The notes beneath the pieces were generated by a model. The model was not told the origin of the DNA and searched no databases. It saw nothing but the letters and a program-made list of their open reading frames with translations. A stretch of 64,000 nt of DNA from Flagellimonas sp. CMM7 (GTDB lineage: Bacteria; Bacteroidota; Bacteroidia; Flavobacteriales; Flavobacteriaceae): NCBI RefSeq assembly GCF_021390195.1, contig NZ_CP090003.1:360001-424000 (forward strand). Reading direction: 5' to 3'. Positions 1 to 10,948 of the stretch are shown piece by piece (the first letter of the stretch is position 1; each line of letters begins with the position of its first letter). A program made the position numbers and the translations under genes.

Positions 1-106
1 GTTTGGCCTAGTGCCAGTATTTTAAAACATATTATAAGACAGCATAAAAGAAAAAAGGACCACCTCGATGACGGACCCGGATAATGTCCGGTCGTCTTTT
101 CTCTAG
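1..106 (-). other. 16S-23S spacer, partial
   Basis: This is sequence immediately downstream of the 16S gene on the minus strand, so it is the start of the internal transcribed spacer of an rRNA operon that continues beyond the window. No tRNA can be folded from the part that is present; the 23S and any spacer tRNA genes would lie outside. Confidence 0.7.
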
Positions 107-1629
<1,523 letters not shown>

Positions 1630-1817
1630 TATCGTTAAATATCTATTCAACTCCCAAACAACTACCAAGTCCTTGACATCAAAATGGTTCTTTGTTATTC
1701 TCTTTTACGCTGTCTATACAATATGTAAATGAACTTCTTCAATCCAAAAGAAAAAAAACGACCCTACCAGGCCTATTTTCCCTCTTTTCAAACCCAGCCT
1801 TATCAGCTAAGCGGGTG

Positions 1818-1849
1818 CAAATATAGAGAGGTTTAAATGATACCACAAA
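1818..1849 (-). promoter_or_regulatory. rRNA operon promoter, Bacteroidota type
   Basis: Read on the minus strand, a -33 element TTTG (complement at 1846-1849) is followed after 20 bases by the -7 element TATATTTG (complement at 1818-1825), matching TTG-N19-TAnnTTTG. It lies about 190 bases upstream of the 16S 5' end, which fits an rRNA leader. Motif match only; no start-site data. Confidence 0.65.
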
Positions 1850-2010
1850 ACAATTTTAAAAAAAAATCAAAAAAAATTACAAGTACTTGAAAATCATTTA
1901 CTTAAATTCTAAAAAAGTGTAGTATTCTTTATCCGACACCATCCTAATCAAGTGAGAAAAACACTAAAGCCTTGATTGAAAGCCATCTATCGATTGAACG
2001 CCTAATACTA

Positions 2011-2041
2011 TTGTAAGCATCAACACAAGATAGTATCTTTG
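2011..2041 (+). promoter_or_regulatory. thrS promoter, Bacteroidota type
   Basis: TTG at 2011-2013, a 20-base spacer, then TATCTTTG at 2034-2041, matching the Bacteroidota sigma-A consensus. It ends 26 bases before the thrS start codon, implying a very short leader without room for a T-box. With the rRNA promoter it accounts for the 1630-2067 intergenic stretch, in which I see nothing else. Confidence 0.65.
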
Positions 2042-2067
2042 CGCACCATCTTAAAGAAGGAGAACAA

Positions 2068-4008
2068 ATGATTGAGATTACATTGCCAGACGGCGCAATA
2101 AAGAAAGTTTCTGAAGGCACTACCCCAATGGAAGTTGCAAAAGGTATTAGCGAAGGGTTGGCCAGAAACGTTATTTCGGCAAAATTCAATGATACTGTTG
2201 TGGAAACCACAACACCACTTACCCATGATGGAACCTTAACCCTATATACATGGAGCAATGATGAAGGTAAGCAAGCTTTTTGGCATTCTACTTCGCATGT
2301 TCTTGCTCAAGCATTGGAAGAATTGTACCCAGGTATAAAACTAACCATAGGTCCTTCCATTGAAAACGGATTCTATTATGATGTTGATTTTGGAGACCAT
2401 ACTATTTCTGAAAAAGATTTCCCAGAGATTGAAAAGAAGGCCTTGGAAATTGCAAGGGGCAAACATGATTATAAAATGAGAAGTGTATCCAAAGCGGAAG
2501 CACTTACCTATTATAAAGATCAAGACAATCAGTATAAAGTAGAACTTATTGAAAATCTTGAAGATGGCACCATTACTTTTTGTGACCATAGTTCTTTTAC
2601 GGATTTATGCCGTGGTGGACATATCCCCAATACAGGAATCATAAAAGCCATAAAAGTATTGAGCGTAGCCGGTGCTTATTGGCGAGGTGATGAGAACAAC
2701 ACACAATTAACAAGAGTTTACGGAATTTCATTTCCCAAACAGAAAGAGCTTACTGAATACCTTGAACTTTTAGAAGAAGCAAAAAAACGAGATCATAGAA
2801 AATTAGGGAAAGAACTGGAATTGTTCACTTTTTCTAAAAAAGTTGGGCAAGGGCTTCCCTTGTGGCTTCCCAAAGGTGCAGCCTTACGTGAACGTTTGGA
2901 GCAATTTTTAAAGAATGCACAAAAGAAGGCCGGTTATGAAATGGTGGTAACACCACATATTGGACAGAAAGAACTTTATGTAACATCTGGTCATTATGCA
3001 AAATATGGTGAAGACAGCTTTCAACCTATTCATACTCCAAAAGAAGATGAGGAGTTTTTGCTAAAGCCAATGAACTGCCCTCATCATTGTGAAATATACA
3101 ATAGTAGTCCTTTTAGCTATAAAGATTTACCTGTACGCTATGCTGAGTTTGGCACTGTATACAGATATGAGCAAAGTGGTGAGCTACATGGGCTTACTCG
3201 CGTAAGAGGTTTTACCCAAGATGATGCGCATATCTTCTGCACACCGGATCAATTAAATGACGAGTTTAAAAAAGTTATTGACCTTTCTTTATATGTGCTG
3301 GGTTCTCTAGGTTTTGAAAATTTCACGGCACAAGTTTCTGTTCGGGACTTAGAAAAACCCGAAAAGTACATTGGCGATGTGAAGAATTGGGAAAAAGCAG
3401 AGCAAGCCATTATAAACGCTTCAGAAGAAAAAGGACTGAACTATATAATTGAAAGTGGAGAAGCTGCATTTTATGGTCCAAAGTTGGACTTTATGGTAAA
3501 AGATGCTCTAGGAAGAAAATGGCAACTGGGCACTATACAGGTTGATTATAATCTGCCTGAACGTTTTGACCTTACATACAAAGGCAGTGATAATGAGCTA
3601 CACAGGCCAATAATGATTCACCGAGCTCCCTTTGGAAGTATGGAACGTTTTATAGCATTATTACTGGAACACACCGGCGGAAACTTTCCGTTATGGCTCA
3701 TTCCTGTGCAAGCTATTATATTGCCGGTCAGCGAGAAACACGAAAAATATGCGGAAAAAGTTTTAAGTTCTTTAGAAAATTACGAAATTCGCGCGCTCAT
3801 TGATAATAGGAATGAGACGGTAGGGAAGAAAATCCGTGAGGCTGAGCTTAAAAAAATCCCGTTCATGCTCATCGTTGGTGAGCATGAAGAAACGTCTGAA
3901 ACCATATCTGTTAGAAGACATGGAGGTGAAGATGGAGGTAGTTTAAGCATAGGTGAATTTTCCGACTTGGTATCTACTGAAATAAATAGTACCTTAAAGT
4001 CGTTTTAA
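2068..4008 (+). CDS. thrS: Threonyl-tRNA synthetase
   Basis: Charges tRNA-Thr with threonine in the cytoplasm. The 646 residues show the full class II architecture: an N-terminal TGS domain (residues 1-60), the editing domain with its HSTSH-type HxxxH motif near residue 76, the catalytic core with the zinc cysteine in [10 protein letters not shown], motif 2 around the [17 protein letters not shown] segment, motif 3 near [11 protein letters not shown], and the C-terminal anticodon-binding domain. The length is typical. The ATG start follows AAGGAGAACAA and a good promoter. It is first in thrS-infC-rpmI-rplT, the usual order in Bacteroidota. Confidence 0.98.
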   Translation: MIEITLPDGAIKKVSEGTTPMEVAKGISEGLARNVISAKFNDTVVETTTPLTHDGTLTLYTWSNDEGKQAFWHSTSHVLAQALEELYPGIKLTIGPSIENGFYYDVDFGDHTISEKDFPEIEKKALEIARGKHDYKMRSVSKAEALTYYKDQDNQYKVELIENLEDGTITFCDHSSFTDLCRGGHIPNTGIIKAIKVLSVAGAYWRGDENNTQLTRVYGISFPKQKELTEYLELLEEAKKRDHRKLGKELELFTFSKKVGQGLPLWLPKGAALRERLEQFLKNAQKKAGYEMVVTPHIGQKELYVTSGHYAKYGEDSFQPIHTPKEDEEFLLKPMNCPHHCEIYNSSPFSYKDLPVRYAEFGTVYRYEQSGELHGLTRVRGFTQDDAHIFCTPDQLNDEFKKVIDLSLYVLGSLGFENFTAQVSVRDLEKPEKYIGDVKNWEKAEQAIINASEEKGLNYIIESGEAAFYGPKLDFMVKDALGRKWQLGTIQVDYNLPERFDLTYKGSDNELHRPIMIHRAPFGSMERFIALLLEHTGGNFPLWLIPVQAIILPVSEKHEKYAEKVLSSLENYEIRALIDNRNETVGKKIREAELKKIPFMLIVGEHEETSETISVRRHGGEDGGSLSIGEFSDLVSTEINSTLKSF

Positions 4009-4039
4009 CAAAATTTAGTTTAATTAAAAAATACACGTC

Positions 4040-4597
4040 ATAGCAATACGAAGAAGATTTAGGCCCCAACCTAGGAGGGAAAACAAAAACCCCCATAATA
4101 TCAATGAAAGTATTAAAGCTCCAGAAGTTAGGCTTGTTGGAGATAATGTTGAAGTTGGAGTATATCCTACACCACAAGCATTGATAAAAGCCAACGAACT
4201 GGAATTGGATTTAGTGGAGATTTCCCCAAAAGCCATTCCACCAGTTTGTAAAATTATAGATTACAAGAAGTTTCTTTACGAGCAAAAGAAACGGGATAAG
4301 GCAATGAAAGCCAAAGCGACCAAAGTAATCGTAAAAGAAATACGATTTGGTCCGCAAACGGATGACCATGATTATGAATTTAAAAAGCGACATGCTGAAA
4401 AATTCTTAAAGGATGGTGCCAAGCTCAAGGCTTATGTCTTTTTTAAAGGACGATCCATTGTTTATAAGGATCAAGGCGAAATATTATTATTAAGATTGGC
4501 ACAAGAGCTGGAGGAATTAGGAAAAGTGGAACAAATGCCAAAACTGGAGGGAAAGCGAATGACCATGTTCTTAGCACCCAAAGCTAGTAAAAAGTAA
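4040..4597 (+). CDS. infC: Translation initiation factor IF-3, ATA start
   Basis: IF-3 binds the 30S subunit, proofreads the initiator tRNA and start codon, and prevents premature 50S joining. The 185-residue reading frame has no usable ATG, GTG or TTG before the conserved N-domain. The recognisable N-terminus ([14 protein letters not shown]) begins directly after an ATA codon at 4040, which I take as the start, giving MAIRRRF. A TTG at 4181 would remove a third of the N-domain. IF-3 messages commonly use rare start codons (AUU in E. coli), which allows IF-3 to repress its own synthesis. The C-terminal domain ends [19 protein letters not shown]. The gene starts 31 bases after thrS. Confidence 0.9.
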   Translation: MAIRRRFRPQPRRENKNPHNINESIKAPEVRLVGDNVEVGVYPTPQALIKANELELDLVEISPKAIPPVCKIIDYKKFLYEQKKRDKAMKAKATKVIVKEIRFGPQTDDHDYEFKKRHAEKFLKDGAKLKAYVFFKGRSIVYKDQGEILLLRLAQELEELGKVEQMPKLEGKRMTMFLAPKASKK

Positions 4598-4642
4598 GCG
4601 GGATGCTGATTATTTTCAGCAGTAATATATAAAGAGGAGAAA

Positions 4643-4840
4643 ATGCCTAAGATGAAAACTAAATCCAGTGCTAAAAAGCGTTTTAAGCTTACAGGTACTG
4701 GTAAAATTAAAAGAAAGCACGCTTTTAAGAGTCATATTTTGACCAAAAAATCTAAAAAGCGTAAGCTTAAGTTGACACACTCTGGATTAGTTCATGAGTC
4801 TGATGTTAACAGTATTAAAGAACAATTACGTTTAAAATAA
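4643..4840 (+). CDS. rpmI: 50S ribosomal protein L35
   Basis: Small basic protein of the large subunit, 65 residues, starting [20 protein letters not shown] with the family pattern of repeated lysines and the K-R-K-H-A-F block. It lies between infC and rplT in the conserved IF3-L35-L20 order. A purine-rich AAAGAGGAGAAA precedes the ATG at 4643. Confidence 0.98.
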   Translation: MPKMKTKSSAKKRFKLTGTGKIKRKHAFKSHILTKKSKKRKLKLTHSGLVHESDVNSIKEQLRLK

Positions 4841-4933
4841 TTGTTCACAATTCGGTACATTAATTATAAACCATGGAGTTAGGCTTATAAAAGTGTCAAT
4901 AATTGACCGCCTACTACAAAAAAATGAAACATT

Positions 4934-5278
4934 ATGCCAAGATCAGTAAATTCAGTTGCTTCAAGAGCTAGAAGAAAAAAAGTGATGAAGCAGGCCAAAG
5001 GTTACTTTGGAAGACGTAAAAACGTTTGGACAGTAGCCAAAAATGCGGTAGAAAAAGCAATGCTTTATGCCTACCGAGATAGAAGAAACAAAAAACGTAA
5101 TTTCCGCTCACTTTGGATTACCCGTATTAATGCTGGAGCAAGAATGCACGGAATGTCCTACTCTCAATTCATGGGTAAAGTAAAATCCAACGGTATTGAA
5201 CTTAATAGAAAAGTTTTGGCCGATTTGGCAATGAACCACCCAGATGCTTTTAAAGCAGTGGTTGAAAGAGTAAAATAA
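4934..5278 (+). CDS. rplT: 50S ribosomal protein L20
   Basis: RNA-binding assembly protein of the large subunit, 114 residues, with the characteristic start [20 protein letters not shown] and the internal [20 protein letters not shown] block. In many bacteria L20 represses its own operon by binding the leader. The 93-base gap after rpmI could hold such a site, but I cannot define a fold there. The transcript ends at the hairpin 29 bases downstream. Confidence 0.98.
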   Translation: MPRSVNSVASRARRKKVMKQAKGYFGRRKNVWTVAKNAVEKAMLYAYRDRRNKKRNFRSLWITRINAGARMHGMSYSQFMGKVKSNGIELNRKVLADLAMNHPDAFKAVVERVK

Positions 5279-5306
5279 GAGTTAATATAAACTTACCCCG
5301 CTTATT

Positions 5307-5335
5307 AAAATCCCACTCCATTGAGTGGGATTTTT
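5307..5335 (+). terminator. Terminator of thrS-infC-rpmI-rplT operon
   Basis: Perfect 12-bp stem AAAATCCCACTC / GAGTGGGATTTT with a CATT loop and a trailing T-run, 29 bases after rplT. It is a standard intrinsic terminator. Confidence 0.9.
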
Positions 5336-5362
5336 GTATTTTAAGAGTTTAATGATCTTTTC

Positions 5363-6028
5363 ATGCTTAAACACATTCCAATATTGCTCCTTCTATTATT
5401 AGGCCCCATTACATCAATTGGTCAAAATGAAAACATTACATTTTTAGCTTTAGGTGATAGCTACACCGCTGCTACAAGTGAATTACAAATAAATGGCTGG
5501 CCAGAGCAACTTGTTCAAATCCTAAAAAAGAAGGGAGTTTTAATAGATTCTCCAGAAATTATAGCAAAAGCTGGATGGACTTCTTCAGACCTTTCAACCA
5601 ATATTGAAACCAAGCAATTGACTTCATCCTACGGACTTGTCTCTCTTTTAATCGGTGTTAACAACCAATATAAGGGTAAAGACATCGATATATTTAAAAA
5701 AGAGTTTCCTCAACTATTGGAGACCAGCATTGCATTGGCACAAGACAATCCAAAAAATGTTTTTGTTCTATCCATACCAGATTGGAGTGTAACTCCTTTT
5801 GCCAAATTGAGAGACAAAAAAAAGATTGTAAAAGAGTTGAGTATGTATAACACCATTATTGAAGAAGAAGCTAAAAAACGTGGTGTAATGTTTATTGAAA
5901 TTACACAATCTTCTAGAAATGCGGCGGTAAACCCTTCATTAATTGCTTCAGACAGTCTTCACCCTTCTAAGAAAATGTACAAAGTATGGGCCAAAAAGAT
6001 TAGCAAAAAACTTCTTAAACAGCTTTAA
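5363..6028 (+). CDS. SGNH/GDSL-family hydrolase, exported
   Basis: Predicted esterase or lipase of the SGNH superfamily, 221 residues. An N-terminal signal peptide (about residues 1-20, ending SIGQ) suggests export. Block I GDSYT with the nucleophilic serine lies near residue 32, block III GVNNQ near residue 98, and block V DSLHPS with the Asp-His pair near residue 199. These are the three catalytic blocks of the family in the right order. The physiological substrate cannot be read from sequence. It is transcribed alone after the L20 terminator. Confidence 0.85.
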   Translation: MLKHIPILLLLLLGPITSIGQNENITFLALGDSYTAATSELQINGWPEQLVQILKKKGVLIDSPEIIAKAGWTSSDLSTNIETKQLTSSYGLVSLLIGVNNQYKGKDIDIFKKEFPQLLETSIALAQDNPKNVFVLSIPDWSVTPFAKLRDKKKIVKELSMYNTIIEEEAKKRGVMFIEITQSSRNAAVNPSLIASDSLHPSKKMYKVWAKKISKKLLKQL

Positions 6029-6059
6029 AAAGTGGCTCATTAAATCCCAACTCTATAAA

Positions 6060-6482
6060 TCATGAACCAAACGCCGTCAATACCAATTTTCTTCCGGAGG
6101 CATGATTTCGGTGCTCACACAAATAAATTCCTTGCCAAATTCCTAGGTTAAGCTTTCCATCAGTTATTGGGACTTGAACAGAACTTCCCAACAAAGATGC
6201 TTTAATATGTGCTGGCATATCATCAGCTCCCTCATAGGTATGAATAAAATACGGAGCATCTTCAGGAACCATCTTATTAAAATGACTTTCAAAATCAACT
6301 CTTACCGTTGGATCAGCATTTTCATTTATGGTCAGCCCAGCAGAAGTATGTTTAATGAACACTTGCAATATACCTGACTGTATCTCCTCAATTTCAGGAA
6401 AAGAATCAAGTATTGTATCAGTAATCAAATGAAACCCTCTTGCATGGGGCTTAAGTCTTATTTCAGATTGATAACATTTCAT
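6060..6482 (-). CDS. YjbQ family protein (UPF0047)
   Basis: 140 residues, the family's usual size. It carries the signature HTSAGLTINENADPTVR and the C-terminal block LGIWQGIYLCEHRNH, in which conserved histidines and acidic residues are grouped. YjbQ proteins form trimers and have been linked to secondary thiamine-phosphate synthase activity, but their physiological role is poorly defined. It converges with the SGNH gene and diverges from the HAD gene, with 72 bases between the two starts. Confidence 0.9.
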   Translation of the reverse strand: MKCYQSEIRLKPHARGFHLITDTILDSFPEIEEIQSGILQVFIKHTSAGLTINENADPTVRVDFESHFNKMVPEDAPYFIHTYEGADDMPAHIKASLLGSSVQVPITDGKLNLGIWQGIYLCEHRNHASGRKLVLTAFGS

Positions 6483-6529
6483 AATCTGTGAAATTAATAC
6501 AAACTTTACATCATTCCTTATTCAACACA

Positions 6530-6537
6530 TACCTTTG
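6530..6537 (+). promoter_or_regulatory. -7 promoter element for the HAD-cupin pair
   Basis: TACCTTTG fits TAnnTTTG and lies 17 bases before the ATG at 6555. No clear TTG is found 19-20 bases upstream, so only the -7 half is supported. Confidence 0.4.
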
Positions 6538-6554
6538 CATTTCTAAAATACGTA

Positions 6555-7346
6555 ATGGATTTATCAAAGATAAAAATGGTGGTATCCGATATGGATGGCA
6601 CATTGCTAAACTCTAAGCATGAAGTAAGTAATCGCTTCTTTGAAATTCACAAAGAACTTAAGCAGAAAAATATTCAGTTTGTTGCGGCAAGCGGACGACA
6701 ATATCACAGTATGGTGGATAAATTGGAAACCATTCAAGACGATGTGATTTTTGTTGCTGAAAATGGGGCTTTTGTGAAAAGAAAAAAAGAGGTGCTGTTG
6801 ACCACTCCTATTGATAAAAGAAACATTGACACCATACTCTCCTTGATTACACCGGCCACTAATGCGCATCCCGTTCTATGCAGTAAAAACAGTGCTTACG
6901 TCAATGGTAACTCAAACGAGTTTTTAGAAATGCTCCGAGAATATTATACCGAGTTTAAAGTTGTAGATGACCAAACCCAAGTAAAAGATGAAGTCTTAAA
7001 GGTTGCCATCTATCATTTTGAAAACTCTGAAAAACATATTTATCCGGTGGTAAAACACCTTGAGGGTTCTTTAAAGGTAAAAGTATCTGGCTCCAATTGG
7101 GTAGATGTTTCTCACAGAAATGCACATAAAGGGTATGCGCTGGAGAAACTAATGCAGGCCTATAAAATTAATTCAGATGAAATCATGGTTTTTGGAGACT
7201 ATAACAATGACCTGGAAATGCTGCAGCTATCCGATTATAGTTTTGCCATGGCCAATGCACACCCTAAAGTCCAAGAGGTAGCAAAGTACAGTACCTTGAG
7301 CAATAATGAGTATGGTGTGGAGCACATTTTGGAAAAAATGCTATGA
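6555..7346 (+). CDS. Cof-type HAD-IIB family phosphatase
   Basis: Cytoplasmic HAD-superfamily hydrolase of 263 residues, probably acting on a sugar phosphate or similar small phosphorylated metabolite. Motif I is VSDMDGTLLNS (nucleophile Asp near residue 11), motif II the serine in FVAASGRQY, and motif III/IV the FGDYNNDLEML segment near residue 214 that binds magnesium. The IIB cap lies between motifs II and III. It overlaps the next gene by four bases (ATGA), indicating translational coupling. Confidence 0.92.
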   Translation: MDLSKIKMVVSDMDGTLLNSKHEVSNRFFEIHKELKQKNIQFVAASGRQYHSMVDKLETIQDDVIFVAENGAFVKRKKEVLLTTPIDKRNIDTILSLITPATNAHPVLCSKNSAYVNGNSNEFLEMLREYYTEFKVVDDQTQVKDEVLKVAIYHFENSEKHIYPVVKHLEGSLKVKVSGSNWVDVSHRNAHKGYALEKLMQAYKINSDEIMVFGDYNNDLEMLQLSDYSFAMANAHPKVQEVAKYSTLSNNEYGVEHILEKML

Positions 7347-7846
7347 CAAAAATTGAAGGAATTATTAAAAAATTCAATCTAAATCCACACCCAGAGGGTG
7401 GTTACTTTAGAGAGACCTATAGAAGTAACGGAGAGATAGACAAAAATTCTTTGCCCATTAGTTATGAAGGCAACCGCAACTATGCTACTTGTATTTATTT
7501 TTTATTGACTTCTGATACCTTCTCCGCTTTTCATAAAATAAAGCAAGACGAAATATGGCATTTTTATGATGGATCACCCATCAAATTATACATTATTTCT
7601 GATGAAGGTCTCTATTCTGAACATGTAATTGGCTCCAATTTTTCAGAAGGAGAAGTACCTCAATTTGTTGTACCTGGAAATCATTGGTTTGCTGCCGAAA
7701 CAATAAATAAAGAGGATTATTCGCTTGTAGGATGCTCGGTGTCTCCTGGTTTTGATTTTAAGGACTTTGAACTGCCAACCAAAAAAGAACTAGTAACAAA
7801 ATTTCCAGAGCATCAACGCATTATAGAAAGATTAACACATTCTTGA
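7343..7846 (+). CDS. Cupin, DUF985 family
   Basis: 167 residues with a single double-stranded beta-helix. N-terminal PHPEGGYFRETYRS is the hallmark of the DUF985 cupins (YML079w-like), followed by the conserved Y-FLL stretch, HKIKQDEIWHFYDG and the C-terminal GCSVSPGFDFKDFE. Crystal structures of relatives show a cupin pocket of unknown ligand. The ATGA overlap with the upstream HAD gene suggests the two act together. Confidence 0.9.
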   Translation: MTKIEGIIKKFNLNPHPEGGYFRETYRSNGEIDKNSLPISYEGNRNYATCIYFLLTSDTFSAFHKIKQDEIWHFYDGSPIKLYIISDEGLYSEHVIGSNFSEGEVPQFVVPGNHWFAAETINKEDYSLVGCSVSPGFDFKDFELPTKKELVTKFPEHQRIIERLTHS

Positions 7847-7861
7847 ACGTTAAAGAGCGTC

Positions 7862-8725
7862 TTAGTTTGAACAAACCTGGATATCTCCTTTTTTAAACTC
7901 CAAAATAGTCATGTTATAATTCTTCTTAAACGTTTTGGACAAATGACTGGAGTCTGTAAACCCTAACATATATGCTACTTCCTTTATGGAATATTCACTA
8001 TGTTTAAAATAGCTTTCCGCAAGTTTCAATTTTGATTTAATTACATACTCCTGAAAGGAATACTCTGAATGCTTTTTAAAGTACTCACTAAAATAGGTTG
8101 GCGAAACATTGAATTGATTGGATAAGTTTTCAAGTCTTATTTTTTCCTTGTCGTATATATTATGTTGGATATACCTAATAATCTCACCAAACTTATAGTC
8201 CCTATTCCGTCCTTCCTCAACATACCTTCTTTCTATATTGCGAGCTAAAATGTTTAGAACGCTTGTCATAAGACTCTCAATAACAGTCTCAGAATAATCA
8301 TCTTTGGACAAGTATTCTTGATGAATTTGTTTAATCAGATTTACTAGTAACTCTCTTTCCAAACAAGATCCTGTTTTAATAATATCCCCAGCTACTTTGT
8401 TATAGTTGGACAACACATAGGATAGTTTTTTGAACCAATCACCATAGCTTCCGTTTAAAGTCTCTTTTGAAAAGTATAAGTCTGTAAACCTTATGAAATA
8501 GAAAGTTGTCTCTTTTTTAATATTAAAAGAATGGCAATCCAACGGTGGTAAAAGAAAAATATTCCCAGCAGCATAAGGGAATTTACTTTGATTAATGCAC
8601 TGTCGTCCCTCCCCTTTATCTATATAAACCAATTCAAAAAAATTATGCCTATGTGGGCGCTTTTCCCAAATTTTCAATTTTTCTATATGTATTTCAAAAG
8701 GTTTTAAGATTTGTTCAACCTCCAT
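7862..8725 (-). CDS. AraC family transcriptional regulator
   Basis: 287 residues: an N-terminal cupin-like sensing domain (residues 1-150, with KRPHRHNFFELVYI) and a C-terminal double helix-turn-helix domain (residues about 185-285) including VSPTYFSEYFKKH and the second helix-turn-helix IKEVAYMLGFTDSSHLSKTF. It is divergently placed from the oxidoreductase gene at 8904 with 178 bases between. It probably controls that gene and the ABM monooxygenase, by position only. The effector is unknown. Confidence 0.92.
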   Translation of the reverse strand: MEVEQILKPFEIHIEKLKIWEKRPHRHNFFELVYIDKGEGRQCINQSKFPYAAGNIFLLPPLDCHSFNIKKETTFYFIRFTDLYFSKETLNGSYGDWFKKLSYVLSNYNKVAGDIIKTGSCLERELLVNLIKQIHQEYLSKDDYSETVIESLMTSVLNILARNIERRYVEEGRNRDYKFGEIIRYIQHNIYDKEKIRLENLSNQFNVSPTYFSEYFKKHSEYSFQEYVIKSKLKLAESYFKHSEYSIKEVAYMLGFTDSSHLSKTFKKNYNMTILEFKKGDIQVCSN

Positions 8726-8858
8726 ATTTGTATTTTTTTCTATAAAACAGAGCTCAATATATCAAATACCATATTATTAATCACTTCAGAAGGTGATAAA
8801 ACCTTTTTTTATACCTAAAATACCAATTTTTATACTTAGTTTGTTTTTATACTACCAC

Positions 8859-8866
8859 TAAATTTG
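8859..8866 (+). promoter_or_regulatory. -7 promoter element for the oxidoreductase-ABM operon
   Basis: TAAATTTG matches TAnnTTTG, 37 bases before the ATG at 8904. The nearest TTTG (8840-8843) is only 15 bases upstream, shorter than the usual 19-20, which would fit a promoter that needs an activator such as the divergent AraC protein. Weak evidence. Confidence 0.4.
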
Positions 8867-8903
8867 TCTCATCTTATAGTGTCTAAGCATAAAATAAAAA
8901 AAC

Positions 8904-9917
8904 ATGAAAGCAATAGGGTTTAAAAAATCACTTCCCATAACAGAAAATGATAGTTTTTTTGAGTTTGAAACAGAAAAACCTGCTCCAGCGAAGCACGATT
9001 TATTGGTAAAAATATCGGCGATTTCGGTAAATCCTGTTGATTTTAAGGTTAGACAAAATGCAGCAAAAGATACCACACTAGACGTTCCTAAGATAATTGG
9101 ATGGGATGCTGCTGGAATTGTGGAGGCTGTTGGTGATAAAACTTCCCGATTTAAAGTAGGTGATCAAGTATACTATGCTGGAGACATAACAAGAAGTGGC
9201 AGTAATGCAGAATATCAACTTATTGACGAACGTATTGTTGGTCATAAACCTAAAAGCTTAAGCATGGTCGAGGCAGCGGCCATTCCACTAACTGGATTGA
9301 CCGCATGGGAATCCCTTTTTGATCGCATTAAAGTGAATCCCGAAACCGATAAAGGAAAAACAGTCCTGATTTTAGCAGGTGCCGGTGGTGTAGGCTCTAT
9401 TGCCATACAAATTGCAAAAAAAGTAGCAGGGCTTACCGTGATTGCCACGACATCAAGACCTGAATCTGAAAAATGGTGTGCTGCGCTGGGTGCAGATTAT
9501 GTTGTTAACCACCGTAACCTGAAAGTAGAACTTGAAAAAATTGGTCATAATCAAGTAGACTATATTTTAGATTTTGTGGATATCAACAGTTACTGGGAAA
9601 TTGCTACTGAGATAATTAAGCCACAAGGTCATATTGTCACCATTACCGGCTCTAATGAGCCTTTGAATCTGAATTTGCTAAAAACTAAGAGCGTGTCCCT
9701 TTCATGGGAATTTATGTACACCCGTTCCATGTATACAACAGCTGATATGGATAAACAGCATCAAATTCTTAACGAAATAGGAGCTCTGTTAGATGCAGGA
9801 ACATTTAAAACAACATTGACCACCACATTAGAAGGATTCACTGTTGAAAATCTTAAAAAAGCACATCAAATGCAAGAATCGGGTAAGACCATAGGTAAAA
9901 CAGTCATTCAATTTTAA
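8904..9917 (+). CDS. Zinc-type alcohol dehydrogenase-like / quinone oxidoreductase, MDR family
   Basis: NAD(P)H-dependent medium-chain dehydrogenase/reductase of 337 residues. The GroES-like N-domain carries SVNPVDFKVRQ, and the Rossmann domain has the dinucleotide motif LAGAGGVGSIAIQIAKK near residue 155. The catalytic zinc-binding cysteine and histidine of true alcohol dehydrogenases are absent, placing it with the zinc-less quinone oxidoreductases that reduce quinones or enones. It is followed after 13 bases by an ABM-family gene, a common pairing in quinone detoxification. Confidence 0.88.
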   Translation: MKAIGFKKSLPITENDSFFEFETEKPAPAKHDLLVKISAISVNPVDFKVRQNAAKDTTLDVPKIIGWDAAGIVEAVGDKTSRFKVGDQVYYAGDITRSGSNAEYQLIDERIVGHKPKSLSMVEAAAIPLTGLTAWESLFDRIKVNPETDKGKTVLILAGAGGVGSIAIQIAKKVAGLTVIATTSRPESEKWCAALGADYVVNHRNLKVELEKIGHNQVDYILDFVDINSYWEIATEIIKPQGHIVTITGSNEPLNLNLLKTKSVSLSWEFMYTRSMYTTADMDKQHQILNEIGALLDAGTFKTTLTTTLEGFTVENLKKAHQMQESGKTIGKTVIQF

Positions 9918-9930
9918 AAAACATATAAAG

Positions 9931-10221
9931 ATGAAACAATTAACAGTAGTGGCAAAAATAACAGCAATAACTGGCAAAGAAAAAGTGCTAAAAGAAGCCT
10001 TGACAGCTTTAATTCCAATCACATTAAAAGAAGAAGGTTGTATCAATTACGATCTACATGTATCCACAGAGAATGACGGCGTATTTCTCTTTTATGAGAA
10101 TTGGAAAAGTCACGAGTTATGGCAAAACCATATGAACAATAATCATCTTAAAACGTTTATTGCAAAAATGCCAGAAATCGTGGATGGAGATATTGATCTT
10201 TCTACATGGTATATCAATTAG
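9931..10221 (+). CDS. Antibiotic biosynthesis monooxygenase (ABM) domain protein
   Basis: Single-domain ferredoxin-like protein of 96 residues. The pattern VVAKITAITGKEKVLKEAL, EEGCINYDLH and FLFYENWKSHELWQNHM is that of the YgiN/ABM family, which includes cofactor-free quinol monooxygenases. It most likely acts with the upstream quinone-reductase-like enzyme. That is inferred from adjacency and from known YgiN partners. A terminator follows. Confidence 0.88.
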   Translation: MKQLTVVAKITAITGKEKVLKEALTALIPITLKEEGCINYDLHVSTENDGVFLFYENWKSHELWQNHMNNNHLKTFIAKMPEIVDGDIDLSTWYIN

Positions 10222-10244
10222 AACTACAAAACTAACCTAGATAG

Positions 10245-10276
10245 AAAGCGCAGACCTTAAGGTTCGCGCTTTTTTT
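10245..10276 (+). terminator. Terminator after the ABM gene
   Basis: Stem AAAGCGC / GCGCTTT with an inner ACCTTAAGGT palindrome and a T-run, 24 bases after the ABM stop codon. Confidence 0.85.
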
Positions 10277-10317
10277 ATACATTTAGATTACTATATAAAC
10301 TAGGGAACATTTAGAAA

Positions 10318-10881
10318 ATGGATCTATTAAAAAACTGCATCTCAAATCAAGTATCCATTGACGAAAGCTCTTTAGACTCCATCGTTTCAAAGTTTGAAGT
10401 CCAACATATTAAAAAAGGGGATTTTTTCGTGAAATCAGGGAGAATTTGCCAGAAAATGGCCTTTATAGTATCTGGCTATTTACGAATGTACAATCTGGTA
10501 GAGGGTAAAGAAATTACTTTTTGGATTGGCAATAGTGGTAAATTCATCACCTCATTGTCCAGCTTCGTTTTTGAGACTGAAAATCATTGGAACATACAAG
10601 CAGTAACTGATTGTACCATCTATACAATTGGTCGGAAAAATCATTTTGACCTTAGTAAGCAGCAACCCAAATGGTTAGAATTTGATAATCTGTTATTGGC
10701 CCATTCTTTTGCCTTATTGGAACAAAGTATGTTTGCTCACTTGCACACCACAGCACAACAAAGGTTTGAAACTCTACTAAAAGAAGAGCCGGCTCTTTTT
10801 AACCATGTTCCTTTAAGGCATATTGCTTCCATGTTAGGTATTACTCCCGAATCCTTGAGCAGACTCCGTAAAGTTAAATAA
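10318..10881 (+). CDS. Crp/Fnr family transcriptional regulator
   Basis: 187 residues: a cyclic-nucleotide-binding beta-roll (residues 20-125; KKGDFFVKSGRICQKMAFIVSGYLRMY) and a short C-terminal helix-turn-helix with the recognition segment VPLRHIASMLGITPESLSRLRK. It lacks the conserved cAMP-contacting phosphate-binding cassette, so it may sense another ligand or none, as in many small Bacteroidota members. The start follows the terminator by about 40 bases. The next gene starts 67 bases downstream. Confidence 0.9.
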   Translation: MDLLKNCISNQVSIDESSLDSIVSKFEVQHIKKGDFFVKSGRICQKMAFIVSGYLRMYNLVEGKEITFWIGNSGKFITSLSSFVFETENHWNIQAVTDCTIYTIGRKNHFDLSKQQPKWLEFDNLLLAHSFALLEQSMFAHLHTTAQQRFETLLKEEPALFNHVPLRHIASMLGITPESLSRLRKVK

Positions 10882-10948
10882 GGTTATTTCTTAACATTTG
10901 TCAAGAGAGAATTGCTTGATGTATTGGACTTTTGTAAAAAGTTTTAAA

